Assembly: GCA_003021085.1 (NCBI GenBank)
Contig: PXRE01000006.1
Location: 176,398 to 240,397 of the forward strand
Direction of reading: 5' to 3'
Length of the DNA stretch: 64,000 nt
DNA from: Halobacteriales archaeon QS_1_68_20
GTDB lineage: Archaea; Halobacteriota; Halobacteria; Halobacteriales; PXRE01
The notes below the pieces were generated by a model. That model saw nothing but the letters and a program-made list of their open reading frames with translations. It was not told where the DNA came from and made no database searches. The position numbers and the translations under genes are program-made. Shown here piece after piece: positions 17,322-25,740 of this stretch; the first letter of the stretch is position 1, and each line of letters starts with the position of its first letter.

Positions 17322-17464
17322 TGCCCGGGGAGGGCTCCGAACCCTCGATCTCCGCATGTCCCAGGTACGAGGCTCGGCGGGCCTCGTGGGCATGCGCAGG
17401 TGGTACCGCACCGAAGCTCGTTACCCTATGAGTGCGGCGCTATGTCCAGCTAAGCCACCCGGGC
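17322..17464 (-). tRNA. tRNA-Met (CAT, elongator) with intron
   Basis: On the minus strand the acceptor gcccggg (17458-17464) pairs with cccgggc (17323-17329), with A as discriminator at 17322. The D-arm (gcttagctgga) and T-arm (gagggttcgga) are normal. The anticodon stem ccgca/tgcgg encloses ctcata and, after a 69-base insert, the last loop base; joined, the loop is ctcataa with anticodon CAT. The insert sits after position 37, the canonical archaeal site. Haloarchaeal elongator tRNA-Met genes are known to carry an intron of about this size. Confidence 0.95.
17358..17426 (-). other. Archaeal tRNA intron (69 bases) in tRNA-Met
   Basis: The segment between anticodon-loop positions 37 and 38 starts gggtaacgag and ends acctgggac. 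Splicing by the archaeal tRNA endonuclease would need a bulge-helix-bulge at the exon-intron junctions; I did not fold it, but the internal sequence contains a strong stem (cgaggc ... gcctcg). Confidence 0.85.
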
Positions 17465-17624
17465 GCACGACAACGTAGGGGGACGCCGCTCTTGAAACTT
17501 CTTATCTCGTCCGGCGACTGGCGGCGGGCGCGGCCCGCCGGCCCCGGGTCGGTGGGTAGGATCGCCTTACCTCACGGTGGAACCACCCGGCGGATTTAAG
17601 CCGGGGGGACGGTTCAGTGTTCAT

Positions 17625-18881
17625 ATGAGCGTACCGGGAATCGTGCAGGAGGCACTCGGTGAGGAAGGCGTCGCGGCCCAGGTGGGACTCGGCGGCGAGG
17701 ACGAACTCTACGTCACGCCGACGCGCACGCTCATCTACCGGAGCGAGGGCCTGCTGTCCGACGAGACCGTCGAGGAGTACCCCCACGAGGCCGAACGCGT
17801 CGAGGTCTCCCGGGGCCGACGGAAGGCCAAGATCGTCCTCCACCACGGCATCGAGGGCGAGCGCGCCTTCTCGCTGCCCGCGAACCGACTGGACGACGCC
17901 CTCCACCCGGTGCTGGCGGGCGTGCTCAACGCCGCGGGCGTCACCGATCCGGGCGAGACCGTCAAGCGGACCTTCCTGTTCTCGGAACTGACCCTGATCG
18001 TCACCAGTCGCCGCCTGGTCAAGCACATCGGCGAAGCGGTCTGGGACGTCGACTACGAGGAGTACCCCTTCGCGGACGCGACAGACCTCACGTTCGAGGA
18101 GGGGAGCGTCGCCACGCAACTCGTGCTGGAGGTCGGCGGCCGCCGCGAACGGATCAAGGCGCCCAACGACCGCGCCCCCGAGGTCCGGGCCGAACTGGAG
18201 GAGGCGCTGTTCGAGTTCCACGACGTGACCAGCGTGGAGGGCCTCCGCTCGAAGACCGCCGGGGAGGACGCCGACGACGAACCGGCGGACGCCGCCGCCG
18301 ACGCGACGGACGATGTCTCCTTCGAGAGCGGCCTCTCGCCGCTGGACGCCGTCGGTGGCGACGACGACGGAACGGGAACCGTCGACGTCATCGAGACCGG
18401 CGATCCCGAGGATGGGACGAACGCAGACGCCGCAGGCCAGGCCGCTGGAACCCCGGAAACCACCGGAGCCCAGGAGACTGGGGGAGTCGAGGGTACCGGC
18501 AGGAGCCAGGACACCGGCGGTGCACAGGATACCGCCAGCCCGGCCGGTGCCGCCGATGCCACGGCGGACGCCGGCGGAGCCTCGGACGCCCCTGCAGACG
18601 CCGGCGGAGCCTCGGACCCGGCCCGATCCACCGGCGGCGGGGCGGCCCGCGAACCGCAGGACAACGCCGACGAGGAGGTCCCGGACGCGACCGAACCGTC
18701 GGAGGCAGTCCCGGCCAACATCGACGACGCGGCGCTGGTGACCGACGACGGCGTCTCAAACGACGAACTCGCCGAGCGGCTGGACGAACTCACCTCGGCC
18801 GTCAAGCGCCAGAACGAACTCCTGGCGACCCACGCCGAGACCATCGAACGGCTCATCGAGGAACTCAAACGCCGGGAGTGA
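17625..18881 (+). CDS. Haloarchaeal DUF7115-like protein with disordered middle and coiled C-terminus
   Basis: A 418-residue protein of unknown function, found in many haloarchaea. Residues 1-215 form a compact domain that looks like two related halves, each with a strand-rich core (ELYVTPTRTLIYRSEGLL and TLIVTSRRLVKHIGEAVW), resembling PH-like folds. Residues 220-360 are Ala/Gly/Thr/Asp-rich low-complexity sequence, and the end (LAERLDELTSAVKRQNELLA, ETIERLIEELKRRE) is a predicted coiled coil. ATG 17625 is chosen because TATA-like gatttaag at 17593-17600 lies about 30 bases upstream, giving a leaderless transcript. Confidence 0.7.
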   Translation: MSVPGIVQEALGEEGVAAQVGLGGEDELYVTPTRTLIYRSEGLLSDETVEEYPHEAERVEVSRGRRKAKIVLHHGIEGERAFSLPANRLDDALHPVLAGVLNAAGVTDPGETVKRTFLFSELTLIVTSRRLVKHIGEAVWDVDYEEYPFADATDLTFEEGSVATQLVLEVGGRRERIKAPNDRAPEVRAELEEALFEFHDVTSVEGLRSKTAGEDADDEPADAAADATDDVSFESGLSPLDAVGGDDDGTGTVDVIETGDPEDGTNADAAGQAAGTPETTGAQETGGVEGTGRSQDTGGAQDTASPAGAADATADAGGASDAPADAGGASDPARSTGGGAAREPQDNADEEVPDATEPSEAVPANIDDAALVTDDGVSNDELAERLDELTSAVKRQNELLATHAETIERLIEELKRRE

Positions 18882-18920
18882 CCCCGGGACTGGTTGCCTC
18901 GCGCTACCTCGCCCGGGATT

Positions 18921-19280
18921 CTACTCCCGACCCGTCACCTTGCGGATGCACGTCGAGCCGAACGGCCCCACCTCGCCGCCGTCGAGGTCGATGAAGTAGC
19001 CCGTCGACAGGCCGGTTCCACAGCGCCGGCAGGAGAAGTCCCCTTCCTTGCTGACGACGTCGCTCTCGAAGCGGACGAACGCCGAGCCCTGCGGCCGGAC
19101 GACCCCGCCGTCGCGCTCGAGGATGCCTCGCTCCTCGGCCGCTTCGAGGATTTTCCGCTGGGTCGGCGGGTTCCGGGTCACGGCCTCGATGCGGTCCAGC
19201 GCCTCCTTGACCGTCAGTTCGTGGTCCTCCAGGCGTTCGAGCAACTGGAGTCCGACTTCGACGGGGTCGCCCTCCGTCAC
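18921..19280 (-). CDS. DUF5830-family protein with zinc-binding C-terminus
   Basis: A 119-residue protein. Residues 5-60 form a winged-helix-like region (VGLQLLERLEDHELTVKEAL and NPPTQRKILEAAEERGILER), followed by SAFVRFESDVVSKEGDFSCR and a Cys-rich end with CRRCG and STCIRKVTGRE, which can bind a metal. The pattern is that of the haloarchaeal DUF5830 family, possibly a small transcription regulator (inferred). The start is GTG at 19278-19280; no ATG fits. Confidence 0.75.
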   Translation of the reverse strand: MTEGDPVEVGLQLLERLEDHELTVKEALDRIEAVTRNPPTQRKILEAAEERGILERDGGVVRPQGSAFVRFESDVVSKEGDFSCRRCGTGLSTGYFIDLDGGEVGPFGSTCIRKVTGRE

Positions 19281-19411
19281 GGTCTGGGGGTCGGCCGGCA
19301 GCGAAATGAACGTTGTCCACGGAGCGGAGGTGGTTTGGATCGACCGGAGATCAACGACGGGAGGTACGGCTTCTCGGGTTCTCTCCCGTCGGTAACTTGG
19401 ACGGCAACACG

Positions 19412-19431
19412 CAGAAAGCCCCCGCGCGCTC
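19412..19431 (+). repeat. 20-base dispersed repeat, copy 1 of 3
   Basis: The core cagaaagcccccgcgcgctc occurs here and at 51273-51292 and 51317-51336, all exact. A diverged reverse copy (gagcgcgcggaggctttc) lies at 50502-50519. All copies are intergenic. Similar GC-rich intergenic repeats are widespread in haloarchaea. Confidence 0.7.
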
Positions 19432-19639
19432 GACTCGGGGGCAGCGCGAGAGGCAAGCTCTCGCTGGCTCCCGCTCGTTGCACTCGCGGGAATCTCGCTG
19501 CGCCGCGGCTGGGGAGGCGTGAGGCTGACCCCTAGTCGCCCGGTTGCCGCTAGTCTGCCCGAGCAGTTCTCCTGTGGCTGTTCTGCCTGGAGAACCCAAA
19601 CACCGTCGCCCTCAGAGCCACACCTCCTAACACCGACCA

Positions 19640-19669
19640 TATATGAATATATGTGCATATATTTATATA
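19640..19669. repeat. 30-base AT-rich palindrome, copy 1
   Basis: Arms tatatgaatatatg (19640-19653) and catatatttatata (19656-19669) pair with one mismatch around tg. A second copy is at 63741-63770. Such an AT-only block stands out in this GC-rich genome. It lies 93 bases before the VTT-domain gene and could be an operator or bidirectional promoter element. Confidence 0.7.
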
Positions 19670-19761
19670 GCACCCCACGCAACGTCCGACGAACCGGAAC
19701 ACCCCCCAACACCGCGAACGAAGCCACAAACCATTCATCGTTCGGCGACGAACCGCGGGCG

Positions 19762-20421
19762 ATGTCGGTGCTCGGTCGCCGCGAACTCGCCGGAGTCGTG
19801 GGGGTAGGACTGGTCGCCGTCGGCGCTGTCGTGACCTCCCCCGAGCGGACGCTCCGGACCCTCGCCGGGTTAGGTGACCGGCCCCTCCTGTTTCTCCCCT
19901 TACTGGGCGCGGTGTACGTGCTCCGGCCGCTGGTCGCCTGGCCGGTCGTGGCCATCTCGGCCGTCGCCGGCTTCGTCCTCGGGCCGACGCTGGGGTTCGC
20001 GGTCGCCATCGTCGGCGTGGCGGTCACGTCGGTACCCCCGTACGCCGCCGCGCGATGGTTCGACGCGGGCACGGGACTGACCGGCCGCGTCAGCGAGCGC
20101 GCCCGGGCGTACTTCCGGACGACGGGCGACGTCCGCGGCGTCGTCGCCGCGCGGTTCGTCCCCGTGCCCTCCGACGCCGTCTCCGTCGCCGCGGGGCTGT
20201 CCGGCGTCGGCGTCCAGGCGTTCGTCGTCGGCACCGTCCTCGGCGAACTCCCCTGGACGGTGGCTGGGGTGCTGGTCGGCGCGTCCGCCCGGGAACTGCA
20301 CGTCGGCGGCCTCTCGTCGGTCGGCCTGCCGCTGGCCGTCGGCACGACCGTCGCCGCCGTCGCGTTGCTCGCCGGGCCGGCCTACCGGGCACTCGACGGT
20401 CGCCCGGCGGGTGAGAGTTAA
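19762..20421 (+). CDS. TVP38/TMEM64 (VTT-domain, DedA-like) membrane protein
   Basis: A 219-residue protein with about six hydrophobic segments. The VTT core shows AVYVLRPLVAWPVVAISAVA, GFVLGPTLGFAVAIVGVAVT and a loop ending AARFVPVPSDAVSVAAGLSG, the position of the conserved proline-rich re-entrant motif; VGTVLGELPWTVAGVLVGAS follows. Related proteins are lipid scramblases or have roles in membrane homeostasis. The start is the ATG at 19762, after which the coding bias begins. Function here is inferred only from the fold. Confidence 0.8.
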   Translation: MSVLGRRELAGVVGVGLVAVGAVVTSPERTLRTLAGLGDRPLLFLPLLGAVYVLRPLVAWPVVAISAVAGFVLGPTLGFAVAIVGVAVTSVPPYAAARWFDAGTGLTGRVSERARAYFRTTGDVRGVVAARFVPVPSDAVSVAAGLSGVGVQAFVVGTVLGELPWTVAGVLVGASARELHVGGLSSVGLPLAVGTTVAAVALLAGPAYRALDGRPAGES

Positions 20422-20446
20422 GCCCCGCCGGCCCGACGCGCCGACC

Positions 20447-20764
20447 ATGGCACTCGACTGTTATCCCGACCTCGACCCCGCGACGGGCGAGGTGGTCGAC
20501 GCGGAACTGGTCGTCGGCGACGACGTGCTGGTGAAGGCGTTCGCGCTCGGCCCGGGCGGGGAGATCGACGCCCACGAGCACGACGAGTCCTCGAACGTCT
20601 TCCACGTCGTCGAGGGGGAGGTGACCGTCCTCCGCGGCGGCGTCGAGGAGACGGTCTCCGCTCCCGGCGTCGTCCACCACGAACGCGGCGTCGCCCACGG
20701 CGCACGCAACGAGTCCGACGAACCCGCGGTGCTGACCGCGACGCTGGCGCCGTTCCCCGGGTGA
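20447..20764 (+). CDS. Cupin-domain protein
   Basis: A 105-residue single cupin barrel. Motif 1 is GGEIDAHEHDESSNVFHVVEG with two metal-binding histidines and a glutamate, and motif 2 is APGVVHHERGVAHGARNES, so a metal can probably be bound. TATA-like gagttaag lies 30 bases before the ATG, indicating a leaderless transcript. Substrate unknown; small cupins of this type include isomerases, dioxygenases and storage-fold proteins. Confidence 0.8.
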   Translation: MALDCYPDLDPATGEVVDAELVVGDDVLVKAFALGPGGEIDAHEHDESSNVFHVVEGEVTVLRGGVEETVSAPGVVHHERGVAHGARNESDEPAVLTATLAPFPG

Positions 20765-20780
20765 CGGCGCCGATACCCGA

Positions 20781-22175
20781 TCAGACCCCTTCTCCGGGCG
20801 GAACGAGTCTGGAGACCGCGCCGTTGCCGTCCGCCGAGAACCCCAGCACGTACCACTCGTCGGGCCCGGCACGCTCCACGTCAAAGACCAGGTGAAGCCG
20901 TGACTGCCCCTCCTCGACCGCCACGACCTCGGTCGGCCACAGTTCCCCCCCGACGGGCGTGGCGGCGAAGAGCCTCCCGCGAGCGCGCCAGTCCGCGAAC
21001 AGGAACGTGCCGGTCAGGTCCGGGAGGGCCGACCCGCGGTATCGGTTCCCGACGACGGCGGCCGATCCGTTGACCGGCCGGTCGAGGTGGCGATCGTTCG
21101 GGTACTGGATCACCGGATCGAGCAGCGGTTCGCCGCCGCGGACCGACGGCGGCGTCTCGTCCGGACAGTCCTCGGCGTCGTAGCAGTAGGTGCCCTCCGT
21201 GACGCTCCAGCCGTAGTTGCCGCCTGCCTCGACCGCGTGGACGGACTCCCACTTCGCCGCGCCAACGTCGGCAACGAAACAGTCCTCACCGTCGAACGAC
21301 AGTCGCCAGGGATTGCGGAACCCCCAGGCGTAGTACTCCCCGCGGTGGCTCTCCCGGCCGACCAGCGGATTGTCCGTAGGGATAGCGTAGCCCGCGTCGC
21401 CGTCTGGCTGGGGCGCTCCCTCGCTCCGGACCGGTTCGGTCGGGTCGCCGTCGACGTCGAGTCGGAGAACCCCACCCAGCAGGTTCTCCGTCGTGTCCTG
21501 GCCGTTGCCGACGAGGTTTCCGTCGTACCAGTCGGTGGCGTGGCCGAAGCCGACGCCCCCGCCGGCGCCGGTCGGGACGTAGAGGTACCCCTCCGGGCCG
21601 AACGCGAGGTCCCCTGCGTTGTGCACCTCGTGAGGTTCGGGCAGTTCGAGAATCGGGCGCTCGGAGTTCCGGCCCGCGCGCAGGCCGTCCACGGACACCC
21701 GGAACTCCGAGAGGACGAACGTGTGACTGTAGCCGTCGGGCGTCCCCGGCCGTGGTGAACTGCTGTAGCGGACGAACAACCGTCGCGTGTCCGCGAACTC
21801 GGGGTGGAGCGCGATGCCGAGCAACCCCCGCTCGCCGCCGATCATGACGGCGTCCCGCAGGTCGAACAGGGGTTCGTCCCGCAGACCGTCGGGGCCGAGG
21901 ACGTGAACGACGCCCCGGCGCGTCCCGACGTACGTGCGGTCCCCGGCCTCCGTGACGGCGAGCGTCGTCGGGGTTCCCAGCCCCTCGGCCACCGGGTCGA
22001 GCGCGACCGACGGCGTCTCGTCGGGCACGTCGGTGGCCGTTCCGGTCGGCGTGCGCTCGTCGGTCGTCTCGGACACCTCCTGTGGCTGGAGCAACCGGGC
22101 ACAACCCCCCAGGGTGGCCGCCCCACCGAGGACGACCGACCGGAGCAAGCGGCGGCGGTCGGGACTCACCGCCAT
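20781..22175 (-). CDS. PQQ-dependent sugar dehydrogenase-like lipoprotein (copy A)
   Basis: A 464-residue secreted beta-propeller of the soluble aldose/glucose dehydrogenase (GSDH) family. The N-terminus has a Tat signal with a lipobox (RRRLLRSVVLGGAATLGGC), so it is exported folded and anchored by a lipidated Cys. Catalytic-region motifs are GGERGLLGIALHPEFADT, HNAGDLAFGPEGYLYVPTG (the His-Asn-Ala-Gly active-site loop) and EAGGNYGWSVTEG. A paralogue of the same length lies directly upstream in the same orientation, 64 bases apart. Family enzymes oxidise sugars at the outer membrane face using PQQ; cofactor supply is not evident in this window. Confidence 0.85.
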   Translation of the reverse strand: MAVSPDRRRLLRSVVLGGAATLGGCARLLQPQEVSETTDERTPTGTATDVPDETPSVALDPVAEGLGTPTTLAVTEAGDRTYVGTRRGVVHVLGPDGLRDEPLFDLRDAVMIGGERGLLGIALHPEFADTRRLFVRYSSSPRPGTPDGYSHTFVLSEFRVSVDGLRAGRNSERPILELPEPHEVHNAGDLAFGPEGYLYVPTGAGGGVGFGHATDWYDGNLVGNGQDTTENLLGGVLRLDVDGDPTEPVRSEGAPQPDGDAGYAIPTDNPLVGRESHRGEYYAWGFRNPWRLSFDGEDCFVADVGAAKWESVHAVEAGGNYGWSVTEGTYCYDAEDCPDETPPSVRGGEPLLDPVIQYPNDRHLDRPVNGSAAVVGNRYRGSALPDLTGTFLFADWRARGRLFAATPVGGELWPTEVVAVEEGQSRLHLVFDVERAGPDEWYVLGFSADGNGAVSRLVPPGEGV

Positions 22176-22239
22176 GGCCTGCGTCCTTGCTTCGACGGGC
22201 GGACGCTTCCGGCGTTCGAGGTGGCTCCGTCGGCCATGC

Positions 22240-23634
22240 TCACCCCGCGGGAGCGATCCGGGAGACGCTGTCGTCCCCGATCACGTACACCTCGCCGTCT
22301 TCGTCGCGGCCGAACGCGAGCAACCGGCCGATCCGGTCGGGGCCGCCCGCCAGTTCGACCATCGCCGTCGACCACTCGTCGCCGTCTTCCGGCGGCGTGG
22401 CGACGAACAACCGGCCCTCCGGCACCAGGTCGCCGAAGACGTACCGCCCCACCAGACCGGGGACCGCGGACCCGCGATACACCTCCCCACCGACGACCGC
22501 GGTGCCGACCATGCGGTCCGGAGCGGGCCTGTCGGTGGGGTACTCGACGATGGGATCGATGAGTGGTTCGCCGCCCCGGACGTCCTGGGGCGTCTCCGTC
22601 GGGCACTCCTCGGGCGGATCGGTCACGTTCTCGGGGTCGAAACAGTGCCGTCCCTCCCGGACGTTCCAGCCGTAGTTACCCCCCTTCTCCACCAGGTCGA
22701 CCTCCTCCCAGCCGTCCTGGCCGACGTCGCCCACGAAGCAGTTCTCGCCGTCGAACGACACTCGCCAGGGATTGCGGAGCCCCCAGGCGTAGTACTCGCC
22801 GAGGTGCCCGTCGCGGTCGGTCAGCGTGTTGTCCGCGGGGATGCCGTACTCGCCGTACGCCCGGTCCCCCCGGCCGTCGACGTCGATCCGGAGGAGGCCA
22901 CCGAGCAAGTTCTCCGTCGTGTCCTGGCCGTTACCGCCGGCGTTGCGGTCGTACCAGTCGTCGACGTGGCCGAAACCGACGTCGCCGGCGCCGCCGCCGT
23001 CGCCCGTCGGAACGTAGAGGTAGCCGTCGGGGCCGAACGCGAGGTCGCCAGCGTTGTGGTTGCCCTGTGGCTCCGGGATCTCCAGCACGGTCCGCTCGGA
23101 GTCGGGACCCGCACTGGTCCCGTCCTCGTTCACGGCGAACTCCGCGAGGACGAACGTGTGGGAATAACTGTCGGACGTCCCCGGCGGGGGCGGACTGCTG
23201 TAGCGGACGAACAACCGGCGGGTCTCCGCGAACTCCGGGTGGAGCGCGATGCCGAGCAACCCCCGCTCGCCGCCGGTCAGGACCGATTCCTGGAGATCTA
23301 GCAGGGGTTCGTCCCGGAGACCGTCCGGGCCGTGGACGACGATTCGACCCGGGCGCGTCGCGACGTAGCGAAGATCCCTGTCCGGAACGTCGGCCATCGC
23401 CAGCGGCGTGTCCAGGCCATCGATCACCGTCTCCAGGGCGACCTCGTCGGGGACCGGTTCGTCGGTCGGCGTCGCGTCCGGCGACGACTCCGGGGAGTTC
23501 GCCCCCGGCGTCGAACCACCCTCGGGCGTCTCGGTCGGCGTCGGGTCGTCGCTGGACAGGAGCGTACATCCCGCGAGTCCCCCCGCGGCGCCAGCCAGGA
23601 CCGCCCGTAGAACGCGCCTGCGATCGGAGGACAT
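22240..23634 (-). CDS. PQQ-dependent sugar dehydrogenase-like lipoprotein (copy B)
   Basis: Also 464 residues and clearly paralogous to the neighbouring gene. It begins MSSDRRRVLRAVLAGAAGGL followed by AGC, a twin-arginine lipoprotein signal, then a Thr/Pro/Asp linker. The same propeller motifs occur: GGERGLLGIALHPEFAETRR, HNAGDLAFGPDGYLYVPTG and EKGGNYGWNVREG. The copy differs from A mainly in the linker and in an inserted loop after NYGW (ENVTDPPEECPTETP). The tandem arrangement indicates a gene duplication; the copies may act on different substrates or be partly redundant. Confidence 0.85.
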   Translation of the reverse strand: MSSDRRRVLRAVLAGAAGGLAGCTLLSSDDPTPTETPEGGSTPGANSPESSPDATPTDEPVPDEVALETVIDGLDTPLAMADVPDRDLRYVATRPGRIVVHGPDGLRDEPLLDLQESVLTGGERGLLGIALHPEFAETRRLFVRYSSPPPPGTSDSYSHTFVLAEFAVNEDGTSAGPDSERTVLEIPEPQGNHNAGDLAFGPDGYLYVPTGDGGGAGDVGFGHVDDWYDRNAGGNGQDTTENLLGGLLRIDVDGRGDRAYGEYGIPADNTLTDRDGHLGEYYAWGLRNPWRVSFDGENCFVGDVGQDGWEEVDLVEKGGNYGWNVREGRHCFDPENVTDPPEECPTETPQDVRGGEPLIDPIVEYPTDRPAPDRMVGTAVVGGEVYRGSAVPGLVGRYVFGDLVPEGRLFVATPPEDGDEWSTAMVELAGGPDRIGRLLAFGRDEDGEVYVIGDDSVSRIAPAG

Positions 23635-23677
23635 GCCTGGGTAGAGGGACGCCGGACTGAAATAGCCCGCGTCGGCG

Positions 23678-24379
23678 TCAGGGCCGGAGTTCCTGGAGGA
23701 CGGGGATCTCCTCGATCCGCTCGTCGGTGAGTTCGTCCCAGTCCAGACCCGCTGGCTTGCCAGTCGCGCCCGTCCGCACGACGCGCTCGGGCGTGACGAC
23801 CACGTCCATCGGCACGTCGTGGGCCTGCCGCTCGACCGCTTCGTCGACGACCTGCAACTCGTGGACCGTCGTGACGACAGGCGTGTCGTCGTCCACGAGG
23901 TCGAACTCCCGGAGGACGGCGAACTCCAGGTCGCTGTAGCCCTCGCCCTTGCCGACGCGGGTGCCGTCCGCCGTGACCGCGACGCTCCCGCTGACGATCA
24001 GGTCGACCGACTCGACCGCTTCGGGCCGCACCGGTTCGCCCACCTCCGCGGACCCGCTGATCGTCGTCGCGTGGTCGTGGTCCTCGATCTCGGCGGGGTC
24101 GAGTCGGAGGAAACACGCCTCCTCGCGCAGGCGCGGGACCGCCACGTAGACGGTCTTGCCGGCTTCCAGCGCCCGGCGTCGGACCGGCCGCTGGGGGGAG
24201 TCCGGGTTGGCCTTGATGGCGTCGGCGTCGTCCCACGCCGACAGGTCGGCGAGTCGGTCGGGCGCCTCGTCGGCGCCGGCGAAGTTGGGGATGCGGCCGT
24301 GGGGCGGGAACGGGAACCGCGCCTCGCCGCTGTCCTCCAGATCGTCCCAGACCCGTTCGCGCAACGCCTGCTTGTCCAT
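23678..24379 (-). CDS. 5-formyltetrahydrofolate cyclo-ligase family protein
   Basis: Converts 5-formyl-THF to 5,10-methenyl-THF using ATP in folate recycling. The 233-residue product begins MDKQALRERVWDDLEDSGEA and carries GRIPNFAGADEAPDRLADL, KTVYVAVPRLREEACFLRL, and the phosphate-loop region TRVGKGEGYSDLEFAVL near residue 140, with VVTTVHELQVVDEAVERQAH near the end. The ATG at 24377-24379 is the conserved family start; longer frames upstream are not coding-like. Confidence 0.85.
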   Translation of the reverse strand: MDKQALRERVWDDLEDSGEARFPFPPHGRIPNFAGADEAPDRLADLSAWDDADAIKANPDSPQRPVRRRALEAGKTVYVAVPRLREEACFLRLDPAEIEDHDHATTISGSAEVGEPVRPEAVESVDLIVSGSVAVTADGTRVGKGEGYSDLEFAVLREFDLVDDDTPVVTTVHELQVVDEAVERQAHDVPMDVVVTPERVVRTGATGKPAGLDWDELTDERIEEIPVLQELRP

Positions 24380-24486
24380 GTGTCGACCTGTGGCGGGGCG
24401 TACAAATGTCCTGGCGATCTGACCGGCGGATCCGGGGCGCGAACGCGGGACAGCCATTGGGCGCGTGTGACCACACCACACGTGAC

Positions 24487-24698
24487 ATGTCCTTCGACCC
24501 GGAGGCCGTCGGGACCCTGGCGCTCGCGAGGAGATCGCGTTCGTCGCGGCGGGGTGGTGGGACGTTCCGGGCGCGATCCACGCCGGCATGCAGGGGGTGT
24601 GGATCGACCGCCAGGACACCATCTGGGGACCCTACGAGATCGAACCGGCCCTGACGATCGAGTCGGTCGACGAACTGGCCGGGGAACCGGACGCGTGA
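24487..24698 (+). pseudogene. Haloacid dehalogenase type II-like gene with internal deletion
   Basis: The start MSFDPEAVGTLAL matches the N-terminus of haloarchaeal HAD type II (haloacid dehalogenase-like) proteins, and from about 24529 the reading EEIAFVAAGWWDVPGAIHAG then GVWIDRQDTIWGPYEIEP, ending DELAGEPDA with TGA at 24696-24698, matches their C-terminus. About 150 residues that should lie between, including the nucleophile Asp motif and the core, are missing, and the two parts are out of frame. It cannot make an active enzyme. Confidence 0.7.
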
Positions 24699-24737
24699 GG
24701 ATCAGCCTCCGGCGGCGGACCGCCGACCCCCACCGAG

Positions 24738-25520
24738 CTACTCCTCGTCGGCGTCCCGCTGGGCGAGGCCGGCGAGGTGCGGGGCTTCCTCGACGACGAT
24801 CTCCTCGACGCCGAGCTGGACCGCGTCGGTGCTGCCGGGGAAACAGAACACGGGGACGCCGTCGATGATCCCGGCGGTCGCGCGGGTCCCGACGACGCGA
24901 GTACCGATCTCGCCGTAGGAGTACCGGCGGAACAGTTCGCCGAACCCGGGCAGTTCCTTCTCGAACAGCGGCCGGACGGCCTCAGGGGTACGGTCGTCCG
25001 GCGTGACGCCCGTCCCGCCCGTGGTGACGACGACATCGACGTCGCTCCGGCGGACCAGCGAGTCGACGGTGTGCTGGACGTCGTCGTAGTCGTCTGGGAT
25101 GAGTTCCCGGGTCACCACGTCGTGACCGGCGTCGACCAGCGCCTCGACCACGTGGTCGCCCGAGGGGTCGTCCGCCAGGGTCCGACTGGACGAGACTGTC
25201 ACGACCGCGGCGCCGAGTTCGTCGAGGTCGTGCTCGTGGTGGTGGTGGTCGTGGCCGTGGTCCTCGTGCCCGTGGTCGTCGTGGTCACCGTCGTCCCCGG
25301 GGTCGGCGGCCGACTCGTCGGGGTGGGCCTTCTGCCCGCCGTCGGACTCGGGGCGCTCCTCGAGTTGCTGGCGTACCTCGTCGATCTCGGCCTCACCGTC
25401 GCCGGGCGGCGGGGCCCCCTCGTCGGCCGCCCCATCGCCCTCGGCGGCCGGCCCCTCGTGGGCGGCCTCCTGGTCCTCCCGGAGGCCCCGCTTCGTGTCG
25501 CGCTCCTGGAAGTCGACCAT
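24738..25520 (-). CDS. moaB: MoaB/MogA-type molybdenum cofactor protein with His-rich insert
   Basis: Molybdopterin adenylyltransferase-fold protein of molybdenum-cofactor synthesis. The 260-residue product starts [20 protein letters not shown]; the MoCF domain begins after residue 100 with [20 protein letters not shown] and contains [20 protein letters not shown] and [20 protein letters not shown]. Between about residues 25 and 100 there is an acidic linker ending in a histidine run ([11 protein letters not shown]), which could hold metal ions. The ATG at 25518-25520 is preferred over a longer frame that lacks coding bias. Confidence 0.85.
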   Translation of the reverse strand: MVDFQERDTKRGLREDQEAAHEGPAAEGDGAADEGAPPPGDGEAEIDEVRQQLEERPESDGGQKAHPDESAADPGDDGDHDDHGHEDHGHDHHHHEHDLDELGAAVVTVSSSRTLADDPSGDHVVEALVDAGHDVVTRELIPDDYDDVQHTVDSLVRRSDVDVVVTTGGTGVTPDDRTPEAVRPLFEKELPGFGELFRRYSYGEIGTRVVGTRATAGIIDGVPVFCFPGSTDAVQLGVEEIVVEEAPHLAGLAQRDADEE

Positions 25521-25740
25521 GCCCAACCCAACGGACCGCAGGGTCAAAACTCCGTGGGTCAGTCTACCGAAACGTTCTCCGGGCGGTAAGGCGATCCTAC
25601 CGGGAGGGGAGAGACGATCGAAGGGCCGGAGAACCGCCACGCTCGCGCCGGATCTCTGACCGACGACGGGGGTCGGTGGCGGGCGGGCGGTCGCCGCTCG
25701 AACCAGTATCGTTTTGCCCCGGGCAGCCGACGGCCCGGGT

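Larger units (their letters stand above)
19281..19761. other. Intergenic region with dispersed repeats and an AT-rich palindrome
   Basis: This 480-base gap holds a copy of a 20-base repeat (19412-19431), an inverted-repeat-rich GC stretch (19440-19505), a GGGGAGGCGTGAGG motif at 19515-19528 that recurs in reverse at 63673-63686, and the 30-base palindrome at 19640-19669. No open frame looks coding. The sequence just before 19762 is AC-rich and GC-poor relative to the genome and probably holds the promoter of the next gene. Confidence 0.6.

Noticed and set aside
19281..19761. Replication origin at the AT-rich palindrome
   Set aside because: No cdc6/orc1 gene is near and no ORB-like repeats are visible; an operator or promoter element is simpler.
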